A stretch of 64,000 nt of DNA from Oscheius dolichura (taxonomy: Eukaryota > Nematoda > Chromadorea > Rhabditida > Rhabditidae), in assembly GCA_932521035.1 (NCBI GenBank), contig OW051494.1:730001-794000 (forward strand). The letters are read 5' to 3'. The translations under genes were made by a program, and so were the position numbers. Of this stretch, positions 31,962 to 41,880 are shown piece after piece. The stretch's first letter is position 1. Every line of letters begins with the position of its first letter. Under the pieces are notes generated by a model. That model was not told where the DNA came from. It ran no database searches and saw only the letters and a list, made by a program, of their open reading frames with translations.

Positions 31962-34900
31962 TTATTGTTCCAAATCAGTTGTTTTATTGTCAATCGTCGA
32001 TGTCTTCAAGATTTCCACTTGGTTTTCCTTCTTAAAAATTCCGATAAGAGCTCTCCGATAGGATTGGATAAAATACAAATTCGTTAGAGGACCCAACATC
32101 GGGACAAAGGCCAAGAAGGCGAAGGGCAGCTGCTCCAGGAGAGGATGACTGTAGAATCCCAGCTGGGACGGGGTATAGGCTATCAGGGCGAAGGTGTACA
32201 GAGCCGGGAGGGAGGACTGCGCCGTCAGGGCCTGGAATTCACTACATTTTAGAATTTAAAGGTCTAACTGACTGCCAACAGCTGTCTATGCATCTTTTTG
32301 GCCATTTCCGAGAGGGCTTCGACCTCTAACCGGCTGAGGATCCGTTCTCTCAGGATTAGAATGAAAATATAGACAGGAACTATGGGGAGACACATGAATA
32401 GGATGGATTGAAGGGAGCGCCACTCGAAGACATCGGTTGTACCGTAGAGGGCATCCTTCTCGAAGGTGTAGTTCGGCATCCTGGAGTGGATAATCTGTTC
32501 GAGTAATTCTGACTCTGGATCCACTTCCAGGGCATACCAGGCCTAAAATAGAGAAGCTACAGTAACCTGGGGGAAAATAACGGCTCGGTCCACGATAGTC
32601 CCCCTCCCCTGCTCCCGTAAAGTCTCGGCAGGACAAAGGTAACAGTTTGGGATAAAGATGATCTTCTTGCCGAGACTTTACGGGTGCAGGTCAATGAAAA
32701 TCAGGGAAATTGGTGAAATTTGGGGGAAAACTCACACAAAAACTGCTTTGAAGAACTGAAGGAATTAAAATAAAGAGGACCACGACCACCAGATACCGTC
32801 GTCTTGGAGTAAAAGTAAAGTGGAGGACGGCATAACGGTAAGAGAAGGAAATTAGGTTACTCCAAAGGGTGTGGGAATAGAAAGTGAGACTGAAACAGTG
32901 CCTGAAATGGAAAATACCGTACTCCTACCATAGAACTTGGAATTGTGGGAAAGAAACGGGGTTTGACCTATTTCGGGGGCAGATTTGGCCATTTGACCAT
33001 TATTACCGAATAAAATGGTCACGAAACGATTGGAACAAGTTACTGGGCCGAGTTCCGAAGATTTCATTCAACTCTAGACAAAAATACAGCAATTTTCCAG
33101 CTCTTTTTTCCCATTTTTCTAGGGGAACGCCTCGTCTTTGGTTTTGTGTAGGAGAGAGCGTCCCACCGCCATTTTCCGTCGATATCGAGACCCTGAGCCG
33201 CCGGAGAACGCCCCCGACAAGCCATTTTTCCCCGCCAGTGTACAATTCGCGCTTATCTTTTACTCTCGAACATTTTTGGTCCATTTTTCTTCATTTTTTT
33301 TCTCTATTTTCCTCTGAATAGAATATATTCTTCCAGATGGCTCATAAATAACCATCTTTTCACTTCATTTTGGACGTTTTCTTCCATTTTATTCGAAATA
33401 ATGATGATAACGACGTCATTTTGGTTAGTTTTGATCTTTTCTTCAATTTTTAACGTACATTTTAGCTTTGTAATTTTGGATCATTCCCTTTGACTTCATT
33501 TCGATGGAGACCCCCTGGAAATCGCCTCAAGCCACTGCGGCAACATTAAGTGCTGAATTAATAGGAATAACATGCAAGAACGGTGATGGGAATCATGGAT
33601 CAGCTATTTTTACTATGAACATCGATTGCGACCAAGGCGGGAGACTCTGGATGCCCTATGTTCCTTTATCTGACGAAATTCCATCCGTAGAGGACTTCGG
33701 GACACCCTGTATACCCATTTCTTAGCTTCCAAAAATTGCTGATAGTGGAAGTGATTGACTTGTAAGTATGGCTACCTTTTTCCAATAAAAAAAATTTAGA
33801 GTCATTGCTTATGAAACCTGATTAGCGTTTTTTGTAGTGATGGCGATTCTGGTAGCCCAATCTTCACTCACATCCAATCGGAGACATCCTTTTTGTTATG
33901 AAGGCGACTCCGGTTCACCGTGCTGCCTGTCACCAATCTTACCACCATGGCATTGATGAAAGGTAAAATCACTCATTTTTTTTGTAATAAAGACTGATTC
34001 AGAAGCCAACTTGATCTTCCCAGCCTGTGCATCTAATTCCTTTTTGAAATAATATGACTCTGGAAGCCCAGTAGCCATTATTGTGACAACAAAACACTGC
34101 TAATGGAGAGTCCCACTGCCCCCGTGAAACTGTAATTACGGCCGCTCACTGCTTATAGGAAGGACCAAACTGAGCTGGCCGTATCATTGCTGATAGTGAA
34201 GGACGCAGTGGAACACCAACGGCCACCCGATACTTGGCAGCGGCTACAGTTCTTGAGGTTCTGCCCCTCCTGGGTTATTTAATATCCATTCATGTTCTTT
34301 TAAATGTGTTTATATTTATTTTGGAAGAGGGAATATAAACGATTTCTACGATAAACAGGCGCTTCTTCTGGAAAAGAGCTATTCACCAAAAAATGGGATA
34401 GTGTTATAATTTAGGAATAACATTTGTGGAAGGCAAATTTGACCGATTTAGACCAATATAGACGTTTAAACGTCGGGTTTAATGCTCCTTCCCGGGTATA
34501 AAACCATAATCTGACATCTTCTCACCGCTTTAGCTAGTAAGGCCGCAGTTATAGGAAGTTTTCAACAAGTAATTCTATTTTTGACGAACTAGATGGATTT
34601 AGATCTTTAAAATATGCACCTCTGGACCTTTAATCTTGCTAAAGTCTCCAATATTGATACAAGATGGTCTCCTGTGTCCAAAAATCGAATGCCGCCGGTC
34701 TATTCCCAAAACATCTACTCATCTCCTCGTAAAGATCGCCGTCACCGCCTTTTCGTCAGAAATTGAGACAAAAATGTCTCTCCGTCCCGTTTTCCTCCTT
34801 CTTTTTCTTGCTGGCCTTGCTTTCTGCCAGCAGCTGATCTGCCACGCCATTCTCTACAATCCTACTGGTTGGATTCGCGAGCCCGTCAACTGCCAAGGAG

Positions 34901-35945
34901 CCTGCTTCCTCCAGAATATTTCCTACCCCGGTGGAAATGCCTATATTGGAGACTGCGCTCCACCAGGACTTTGTGACCAACAACATGGAGAAGAAGTTCA
35001 ACTAGGATGGAAAGAATTCAATCGAAGTAATTATCTAATTGCTGAGGGACTTCCCGAGGGAATTCAATCTGTTAGGATGATGACAGAGTGCTGTAATAAT
35101 CGGAATCTGTGCAATAGCCTCCCTTCTTGGTATTTTGTAAGATCTGTTTAATTTTCAACTTTTTTACACCATAAATATTTCTTCATGAGGCTTTTTTGAT
35201 AATATTTAGCCAAATAAAGGCCTTTACAAGTTAGGGGTGGATTACGGAGAAATTAAACTGATGACCAAGTTATCTACTCTTTTAATGGATTAATTCGCGT
35301 TAGGACCTTTAAAACTAAACTCTAAGCCTCTCTAGATTATAATGGAGTAATAGATTGACAAATTAGAAATACTATAATAGCTACCGTAATCAGAAAGGCG
35401 CGCCAGCCGGACAGTTAAGGACAACCAGCCGGACAGTTAAGGACAATCTCGTTTTTTTGGAGGTATTCGCTTCAGGACCTTGATTAGACCCTTCTAGATT
35501 CATTTTTATATAATTCTATGGCTCTAGAGTCTTTTCAGATCCTTGAAAATAACTTAAAACCCACCCAACATAACAGGTTTGCCGGTTAAACAGCTTACAG
35601 AGGCCTCCAGAGGTGAAGAGGAGCGCCGTTCCACATGGGATCATTCTGAAGTCTATTTTTATTAATTGTATGAAGTTTTATAATATACCAAACCCCAGTA
35701 TAAGCTTACCTCTGGGCTACAAAAAGGCCAAAAAGACAAGCCATCAGATCTGTGGCGGCAAAATTGAAGAGGAGTACTGTATAGACTTTTATGGACTTTG
35801 GAGACTTCTTGGCTATTAAATAGAGCAAAATTAGATTATTTACGGTCCCGATGGAGTTCACCACATGGCCAAGAGTGAAGCCAATTGTCTAAAAAGCGGA
35901 AATTTAAAAAAAAAATTGGGGTCGAGCCACCTCATAGGAGGCCAT
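31962..35945 (-). CDS. SRD-family serpentine chemoreceptor 1
   Basis: Exons: 35945-35931 (tentative MASYE start), 35888-35710, 35645-35565, 32901-32736, 32542-32273 and 32231-31962. Exon lengths 179, 81, 166 and 270 match the paralogue at 36872-38975 exactly, and phases close; about 326 aa. Signature blocks are TM1-2 (LILLYLIAKKSPKSIKVYTV, FNFAATDLMACLFG), MIPCGTALLFTSGGLC..CYVG, the loop HTLWSNLISFSYRY, then TDVFEWRSLQSI and TPSQLGFYSHPLLEQL, ending LTNLYFIQSYRRAL. This is the SRD signature (KSP..MR, IP.G....GPC, SFAYRY). Intron 3 is 2.66 kb and encloses a complete + strand gene, trypsin relics and repeats. A family A MITE lies in the next intron. The first exon is the least certain part. 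Confidence 0.85.
32582..32692. mobile_element. MITE family A copy, internally shortened
   Basis: Both terminal repeats are present; the core is reduced to GGTAACAGTTTGGGATAAAGA. It lies in an SRD intron. Confidence 0.8.
33500..34260 (+). pseudogene. scrambled trypsin-like (S1) protease relics
   Basis: Short + strand frames carry the catalytic-serine motif: GDSGSPIF at about 33843, GDSGSPCC at about 33905 and DSGSPVAI at about 34051, with weaker ADSGSD and SGTP echoes near 33739 and 34190. A histidine-motif frame, VITAAHCL, lies downstream at about 34131. In a real S1 protease the TAAHC motif comes first. The order is therefore reversed, the frames are short and stop-ridden, and no exon chain can be built. 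It is probably the decayed remains of two or more tandem copies. The whole stretch lies inside the large SRD intron. Confidence 0.5.
34774..35151 (+). CDS. secreted Cys-rich protein nested in SRD intron
   Basis: One exon, 125 aa. The signal peptide is MSLRPVFLLLFLAGLAFC. The mature part has eight cysteines in the order LIC, NC, GAC, GDC, GLC, ECC and NLCN. The closing CC-x5-CN is the hallmark of three-finger (Ly-6-type) and worm ET-module domains. The protein is related to the damaged gene at 31101 (shared C..GAxCF......GG..Y.G.C block). It lies entirely within a 2.66 kb intron of the minus-strand SRD gene. A function as an extracellular ligand or modulator is only a guess from the fold. Confidence 0.75.
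   Translation: MSLRPVFLLLFLAGLAFCQQLICHAILYNPTGWIREPVNCQGACFLQNISYPGGNAYIGDCAPPGLCDQQHGEEVQLGWKEFNRSNYLIAEGLPEGIQSVRMMTECCNNRNLCNSLPSWYFVRSV
35399..35446. repeat. tandem direct repeat
   Basis: CCAGCCGGACAGTTAAGGACAA occurs twice head to tail, in the large SRD intron. Confidence 0.8.
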
Positions 35946-36239
35946 TTTGGGGACCGCGTTTGTGGGCTCCTTGTCCTCTTCTTCTTCTCCAGGAAGGCAG
36001 CTGAAATGAGGGGATTATTTTCTATTATTTCTGGGGTCTATTGCCCAGAATAGGGCAAATGGTAGGCTAGGATTACAGAATAACAGAAGAATAAAGAACA
36101 GGTGCTGTGAGAGAAGCGAGCTGGTTGTTATTCACTTACTGGGAATCGCGTACGACTACGGTTTGGATCGTGGGTAAAATACAAGCACAAAAGGAGAAAG
36201 TGCAACTAGTGCGAGTAATCCCGGCCGACAAAACAAGCA

Positions 36240-36389
36240 CCTTGTGGATAGTCCGCTGCCCTCCACCCGTAAAGTCTCGGCAAGACAACGGTATAAAGGC
36301 GTCACAGTTTTGTAACAGTTTTGAATAAATATGATCATCCTGCCGAGACTTTACGGGTGCAGGGAGAGGACTATCGAGAACGGAACCGT
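36240..36389. mobile_element. MITE family A copy
   Basis: Complete copy between the two SRD genes. The core carries GTTTTGAATAAATATGATC. Confidence 0.85.
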
Positions 36390-36871
36390 CGGGGTCTAGG
36401 TGGGAAGCTAAAAGGACAGCTTACGTTAGGCAGATGACACGGAAATGGCTGGGAAATTATCTGACGACGGGTAGAGGAAGGCGACTCTTTTCCTGGAGGG
36501 ATACACGTAACAGATGGACACAAATAGGGCCAGATGATTATTTAGCAAGAGATGAAAGTTTCCATAAAGGCGGCTTTCCGCCGTGATGGGAAAACTAGAG
36601 GATTACGGTAGATTGTAGGAGCCTTCTGGATCATTTTATGACTCAAAATGGAGCCTATAATGTGCTCTTTACAATTACTGTAGTGCCGTTTAAATTGGGA
36701 GAGGAATTATTCCGCTAGAACCAATTTAATAGGAAAAATGACTGGAAACTAGAAAATGGGATGAAAAGACGGTTATTTATTGAATTTTTCGGCTCTTTTC
36801 ATGTTGTACACTTTATTTACAGGCTAAATTCAACAATGGAACGGAAAAAAAAACCAAAAAAATGAGAATAT

Positions 36872-38975
36872 TTATCCATCATCAGCCGTAGTTGTGATCA
36901 TAATCGACGGTTCGACTCTCTTTCTCTTTATTATGCCCACAATCGCTTCTTTGTAGGAATGGATAAAGTACAGGTTTATCACAGGGCTCAGGGTTGGCAT
37001 TAGGGCCAAAAATACGAAGGTTAGCTGTTCTAGGAAAGGGTGACTGTAGAGTCCCAACTGGGAAGGGACGTAGCTCAAGATGGCGAAGATGAACAAGGCT
37101 GGGAGGCCGGCTTGGACTGTTAGAGCCTGGAATAAGATCATTTTCTCGAAAAAAATGACTTTTAAGGGCCCGAAACGATCCGGACGAGACAGGAGCTGTT
37201 ATTTCTTCTTTTTTTTTCATAAACCCCGGCATTTCCTTGAAAATCTCCTTGGCTGTCTAACTGTGGCTGACCTTTAGCAATTGACTGTGCATTCTCTTCG
37301 TGCTCTCCGAAAACGCCTCATTCCCCAGCTTTTTAATAATCCTGGCTCGGAGTACTGTAATCAGAACATAGGCTGGAGTCGCAATTGCGCAGGTATAACA
37401 GATGGATTGAAGTGACCGCCACTCGAAGACATTCGTGGTCCCGTACAGAACATCCCCCTCGAAAGTATAATTCGGATTTTTGGCTTTGACCAAAGCTTCG
37501 AGGACTTCCGGTTCCGGGTCAACTTCCAAAGCGTACCAGCTCTAAAATTAGGCGTTAAATTGGAAGAATGGTGGTTTCCTACGCAGAAGGAGCTCTGAAG
37601 GATGGAAGGGACGAGGAAAACGAGAACAGTCATAATCAGTTGAGATCGGGAGATGGTATAAGAGTAGAAGAGGAGAAAATATCGATAGGCGAAGGAGATC
37701 AGGTTACTCCAGAGAGTGTGAGTGTAGAAGAGAAGGTTGAAGCAGTGTCTGAAAGGGAAAATACCGTATCCCATAGCTAAAACTTGGAATTGTGGGAAAG
37801 AAACGGGTTCTTGGGGCTTTCGCGGTTGGGCTCCTGGTAGTCAGCTCCCCTGCACCCGTAAAGTCTCGGCAGGAGGATCATCTTGATTCGAAACTGTTAC
37901 AAAACTGTGACGCCTTTATAGCTTTGTCTGGCCGAGACTTTACGGGTGCAGGGGATCGGACTACCGGGTACCGAGGGGTCTGACTCTGGTCTACAGCTTT
38001 TCCCACCCGAATCTAGATTTTCTGCCTTGTAGGACTAGTTTAGTCATAGGTATGGGTGACTAGAAGTGGGTTAGCCCCCTGTTAGATAGCCTATAAGTCC
38101 CCGGTTTTCCAATCCTTCTGCAGCAGACAGACGAAGGACAATAATCCTAGTTTTCCCAGCCATAAACAATCTGTCCTTTGATTAAATTTGCGGGGGAACT
38201 GCCGAACTAGGAGAAGGAAATCTATGTCAATAGAGCAGACAATAAAGCCCCGGAAAGAAAATCCAGTCGGGACCCTTTCACTCACCCGACATAACAAGTC
38301 TGTCGATTAAAATACCGGCAAAGACCTCCAGAAGTGAAAACTAGTGCAGTTCCACAGGGAATCATCCTATAAATTCGATTTAGACTTATTTATTTAGCTG
38401 AAAAAGTACCGTTGAGCTACAAAAATACCAAATATACAGGCTAAAAAATCAGTCGCAGCAAAATTATACATCAGAACCGTGTAGATCCGCATACTTTCGG
38501 GTGACTTGGTAGCAATGAGGTAGAATAGCAGGGCATTTAGGTAAATACCGAATCCATTGATCACAAAGTCGAGAGTAAAGCCGAACGACTAAAAATATTC
38601 TAGTTACCGTAACCTACAGGAGTTTAACTTTTTGGCACAAGGGTCTTGAAACGAATTTCTCGGACAGTAATTTGAAAAATGACCCGCGGGCGCGCTTTGC
38701 TTACTGTAGCCGCCCTTCAAATGCGGATTTTTATCATAATTCATTTTTAATGCTTATTTTTCTGTCTTATATCACAGTATACCACAAGAAAATTACCATA
38801 AAATCGGCTGGAATGTGGAAAAATTGAAATTTAATGAAACATGAGCATTTTGGGAGAGGAGTAAGACATTTTGGGCGATCTAGGCAGGTAATCGCTGTAG
38901 GACCTGGACAGAATTCCCCTGGGGATACTGTCTTTTTAAAAGAACGAGGAAGTTTACCTGAAGCGAGAGAGGCAT
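36872..38975 (-). CDS. SRD-family serpentine chemoreceptor 2
   Basis: Exons: 38975-38958 (tentative MPLSLQ), 38588-38410, 38366-38286, 37748-37583, 37541-37272 and 37126-36872; about 322 aa, phases closed. Landmarks are GFGIYLNALLFYLIATKSPE, then YNFAATDFLACIFG, MIPCGTALVFTSGGLC, HTLWSNLISFAYRYFLLF, TNVFEWRSLQSICYT and VPSQLGLYSHPFLEQL, ending VINLYFIHSYKEAI. It is a tandem paralogue of the SRD gene downstream, with the same exon lengths. It is presumably a chemosensory GPCR in ciliated neurons. A family A MITE sits in intron 3, just upstream of a non-coding block also conserved in the paralogue. The 18 nt first exon is phase-compatible but weakly supported. Confidence 0.85.
37830..37976. mobile_element. 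MITE family A copy in SRD intron
   Basis: Full-length, with near-consensus arms and a GGATCATCTTGATTCGAAAC core. Confidence 0.85.
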
Positions 38976-38979
38976 CCGT

Positions 38980-40216
38980 TTAGTCGGCCTGACTTAGATG
39001 GCGGATCAAAATAACAGAATAATGAGAATTCACACGAGTTCACTTTCCCAGCCGCTCTGAAATTCTTTGGCTTGTAATCAGCTTTTGATCTTTTGGGGAA
39101 ATTGAGATAAAGGAAAGATGTGTATCTTGAACAGAGAAGGAGAAGGAAAGGAGACAAGGAGGTAAATGAATGGGACTCCTGATGAGGGGGCGCTTGGAGC
39201 AGCTGTCGAACTTCTCCCTGCAAAATTAGCCTTTTCAGGATTCTGGTGTATGTCCTTCTACAAAAAGTACGAAAAGCTGTTTGGATGTAATATGTTTTGA
39301 TAGCAGCGGATTCTGGAAGAGCAGCTGCAAAAGTACGGAGAGGGGGCGGAAGACAGTACGCAGCTCGGTCCTTGATAGCCAGATCCCCTACACCCGTAAA
39401 ATCTCAAAAAAAAGGTGCAGGGGATCCGGCTATCAAGGGCCGAGCCTGATTCCAAGTTTTTCTGGAAGAATCCGCGGTACAGAGAGCGTACCCGGCGTAT
39501 TAGAGTTAAAAATACGCTTATCCAGCTAGACAAGAGATCCACGATGGACAGAGGACAGATAATTTCCGGATAAATGTGTACGTAATGACGCCATCTTATT
39601 CACAAGGAAGGAAGGGGAGGGCTGACCTTTTGACGGGGAACGGATCTTAAAAGACTAATTAACTTTATGTTATTCGCTGGGAATGGAACATTAAAGAAGG
39701 AAAATGGCGGGGGAGCCTTACTAAATGACCTGGGTATAAAGCCCTCCCATGATTAAAAGCCTCCCTAAGTAGAAGTTCATCTGCCCACGTGGACCTCCTG
39801 CAAAAATCTACTTTCCTATGCTAAAAGGGGGGAGGCTCCTAGTTATAGCCGGATGATTTATTTAGCAGGTGAACGTTTGGAAGAGTCAGGAGCCAAAAAA
39901 AAAGGTTGGCAGCAGTTGGGAATTACTAATACAATAAAACAAAAAGATCTGCTTATATGCAGAATCCAGCAGATATTGACGAGAAGACGAAGGAAAGCTG
40001 GAGGCTTATAATGAGAAAGACGAACTTTAATAAATACTCATTATTTTGTATCTTCTCCGTTTTTTTCAGCTGCAATTCTGGTCGGGAGAGATTGTCCTGT
40101 AAGCTTCAACTGGACCAGGGTCTCGGCACGTAGAGAATCTTTGTCTTCTTCTTTCTATACAGAAGAAGTACTTCCTCCCCCTCCTCTTGCACTGGTGTTC
40201 ATTTCCCCCATATGGG
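38980..40216. other. no protein gene recognised
   Basis: Spacer between the SRD cluster and U2. The 39845-39885 stretch resembles 36510-36560 (GATGATT.ATTTAGCA), an upstream trace of the SRD duplication. One short MITE lies at 39362. Confidence 0.4.
39362..39446. mobile_element. MITE family A, 85 bp deletion form
   Basis: GCTCGGTCCTTGATAGCCAG and its inverse GGCTATCAAGGGCCGAGC are nearly joined through AAAAAAAA. It has lost the whole core. Confidence 0.8.
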
Positions 40217-40402
40217 GGAGGGCCGTTCCCAGCAGCAGTGCAACGCCGGGCCGACCCATGAAGAGGAGCTAGCAAGCCAGCTACCTCTTCAGGTCTCAAA
40301 AATCGGTTAACCTTGTATACCACAATAGCGGTATATATCGAAGGTTAATTCGATAAGAACGATTACTACACTTTGATCTTAGCCATAAGGCCGAGAAGCG
40401 AT
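40217..40402 (-). ncRNA. U2 snRNA
   Basis: Starts ATCGCTTCTCGGCCTTATGG, contains the branch-site-pairing GTGTAGTA, an Sm site (GATTTTTGA), a stem III hairpin (GAAGAGGTAGCT..AGCTCCTCTTC) and the stem-loop IV sequence GGCGTTGCACTGCTGC. It is full length, with no damage in the key elements. It pairs with the intron branch point in the spliceosome. The 3' end is set by comparison with worm U2 and is good to a few bases. A half MITE lies only 36-68 bp upstream, where a snRNA promoter element is expected. Confidence 0.93.
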
Positions 40403-40437
40403 ACTGCTGGCTGCCGAGCTGAACGCGCCAAGTGGAC

Positions 40438-40470
40438 CTGCTGCCGAGATTTTACGGGTGCGGGGGAGCC
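40438..40470. mobile_element. MITE family A half copy upstream of U2
   Basis: CTGCTGCCGAGATTTTACGG plus GTGCGGGG: one arm only. It lies 36-68 bp upstream of the U2 start. Confidence 0.65.
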
Positions 40471-40622
40471 TCGTGTTGGCTGATTTGACTGCATTACGGG
40501 ACGTTTACGCTTCATTGTTCGGTGTCCTGTCAGTAGAGATTATCCTTTTTGTGTCCTGTAAAGTTTTTAATTCCAGCTTCTCTCATTCCCCAGTCGGTCT
40601 TCTCGTCAGTTGGCTGGTCTCC

Positions 40623-41630
40623 ATGTTCTTCCTTCTCCAGCTGCTGTTCTTCTTCCTCCTGCCGTCGCTGCTCATCTTGTGCAAGAAGAAGAAGAAGAAG
40701 AAGGGAAAACCAAAGGAAGACGCGAAAAAGTTGAAGAAGAAGGAAAAGCCAAAGAAAAAAGCGAAAAAATCGACGAAGACAAAAGGAAAGAAGAAGGAAA
40801 AATCAAAGGAAGCAGTGAAAAAGGAAACAAAGAAGGCAAAAGGAAAGAAGAAGAAACAGGAAAAACCAAAGGAAAAGGTGAAAAAGTCGAAGGAGCCAGA
40901 AGTAAAGAAGAAAAAAGCGAAAGTGCCGATATTGGACGAGCATGTGGAGCGCATTCGAAAAGTCACGGAACTATTTGGAAAATACTACGAGCATGCAAAG
41001 TCTAATTCCGATCTGTACCGTTCCCTCGAGTTGTTAGCCCGAAAAGATCTTAGAATTACCCGTGACGTCTACTTGAATCACGAATGCCGAAATCCGACGA
41101 AGGACAAGACGGGCGAGGAGACGTGCCCTCTCTGCAGTGCCTACATCAAATGGGCGGCATTACACTTCCTGAGGGCTCCAGAGGGTTGGCGGTTTGTAGT
41201 AAAGCTTGCGAGAGATCTCTACGGTTATGGAGGAAAATTACCCAAGAAAATAGAAACAAGTACCAAATATGGGAATTTTAAAAAGTCATTATATTCTCCT
41301 TCCCTGTTAGAGCAGTTGGAGGTAGAGGAGAGGGAGAAGGAGCAGATGGAGCAACTTGTCCATAGGGATGAAGAGTATTGGAAGAGCAAGGAACCGATGA
41401 GAAGAGCGGCTGAAGAAGCCGAGAAGCTGAACCAGGAGATCGAGCAGACCCAGGAGGAGGTGGGCAAGACACAGGAGGAGAAGAAGAAAGAGACGGAGAA
41501 GACGGAAGAGGAGAAGAAACCGACAGAGACAGCGGGAACATCGACTGAAGGGATCGAGAAGTCGAAAGAACCCGTCGAAAAGACGAAAGAATCCGTCGAG
41601 AAGCCGAGTCAGGAGAACACAACGGAGTAA
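40623..41630 (+). CDS. membrane-anchored Lys/Glu-rich protein
   Basis: A single exon, 335 aa. The open frame extends upstream to 40458 but without an ATG. The first ATG (40623) gives MFFLLQLLFFFLLPSLLILC, a signal-anchor or TM helix, and an acceptor-like CATTCCCCAG lies about 30 bp before it. Residues 20-95 are extremely Lys-rich. A globular part of about 130 residues follows, with paired cysteines (NHECRNPTKD, ETCPLCSAYIKW) and DVYLNHECRN. The rest is a Glu/Lys coiled-coil and low-complexity tail (EKLNQEIEQTQEEVGKTQEE). AAATAAA lies about 70 bp after the stop. I know no family; the CPLC pair hints at metal binding or a disulfide. Confidence 0.75.
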   Translation: MFFLLQLLFFFLLPSLLILCKKKKKKKGKPKEDAKKLKKKEKPKKKAKKSTKTKGKKKEKSKEAVKKETKKAKGKKKKQEKPKEKVKKSKEPEVKKKKAKVPILDEHVERIRKVTELFGKYYEHAKSNSDLYRSLELLARKDLRITRDVYLNHECRNPTKDKTGEETCPLCSAYIKWAALHFLRAPEGWRFVVKLARDLYGYGGKLPKKIETSTKYGNFKKSLYSPSLLEQLEVEEREKEQMEQLVHRDEEYWKSKEPMRRAAEEAEKLNQEIEQTQEEVGKTQEEKKKETEKTEEEKKPTETAGTSTEGIEKSKEPVEKTKESVEKPSQENTTE

Positions 41631-41880
41631 AATAGTCGGAAGAAGAAGAAGAAGATCTTCAACAATGACTATAAATTCTCACAGCAATATTTTTTAAATA
41701 AACACACATTGTCTTGTTTTTGGGGAATACGTGGACGGCGCCGTCTCGATGACATAAAATGTAGAAGCTTGTATAGTTTTCCTTCTACCGTTTATTTCCC
41801 TTCATTATAAATTACTCATGGGCGTGTTGAACTCCTTCAAGGAGGAAATAAATTTATAGATCATAACCATCCTTCTTTCT

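Noticed and set aside
32901-32936. A 35 nt intron in SRD gene 1, with an apparently equal one in SRD gene 2
   Set aside because: Upstream exons ending CYVG join directly in frame to the HCF exon in both genes, so the segment is the end of a larger intron.
36117-36180. Possible tRNA near GAATCGCGTACGACTACGG
   Set aside because: No B box at the right distance and no foldable arms.
40458-40622. N-terminal extension of the Lys-rich protein to 40458
   Set aside because: The first codon is GTG within a MITE arm; the first ATG at 40623 gives a clean signal anchor.
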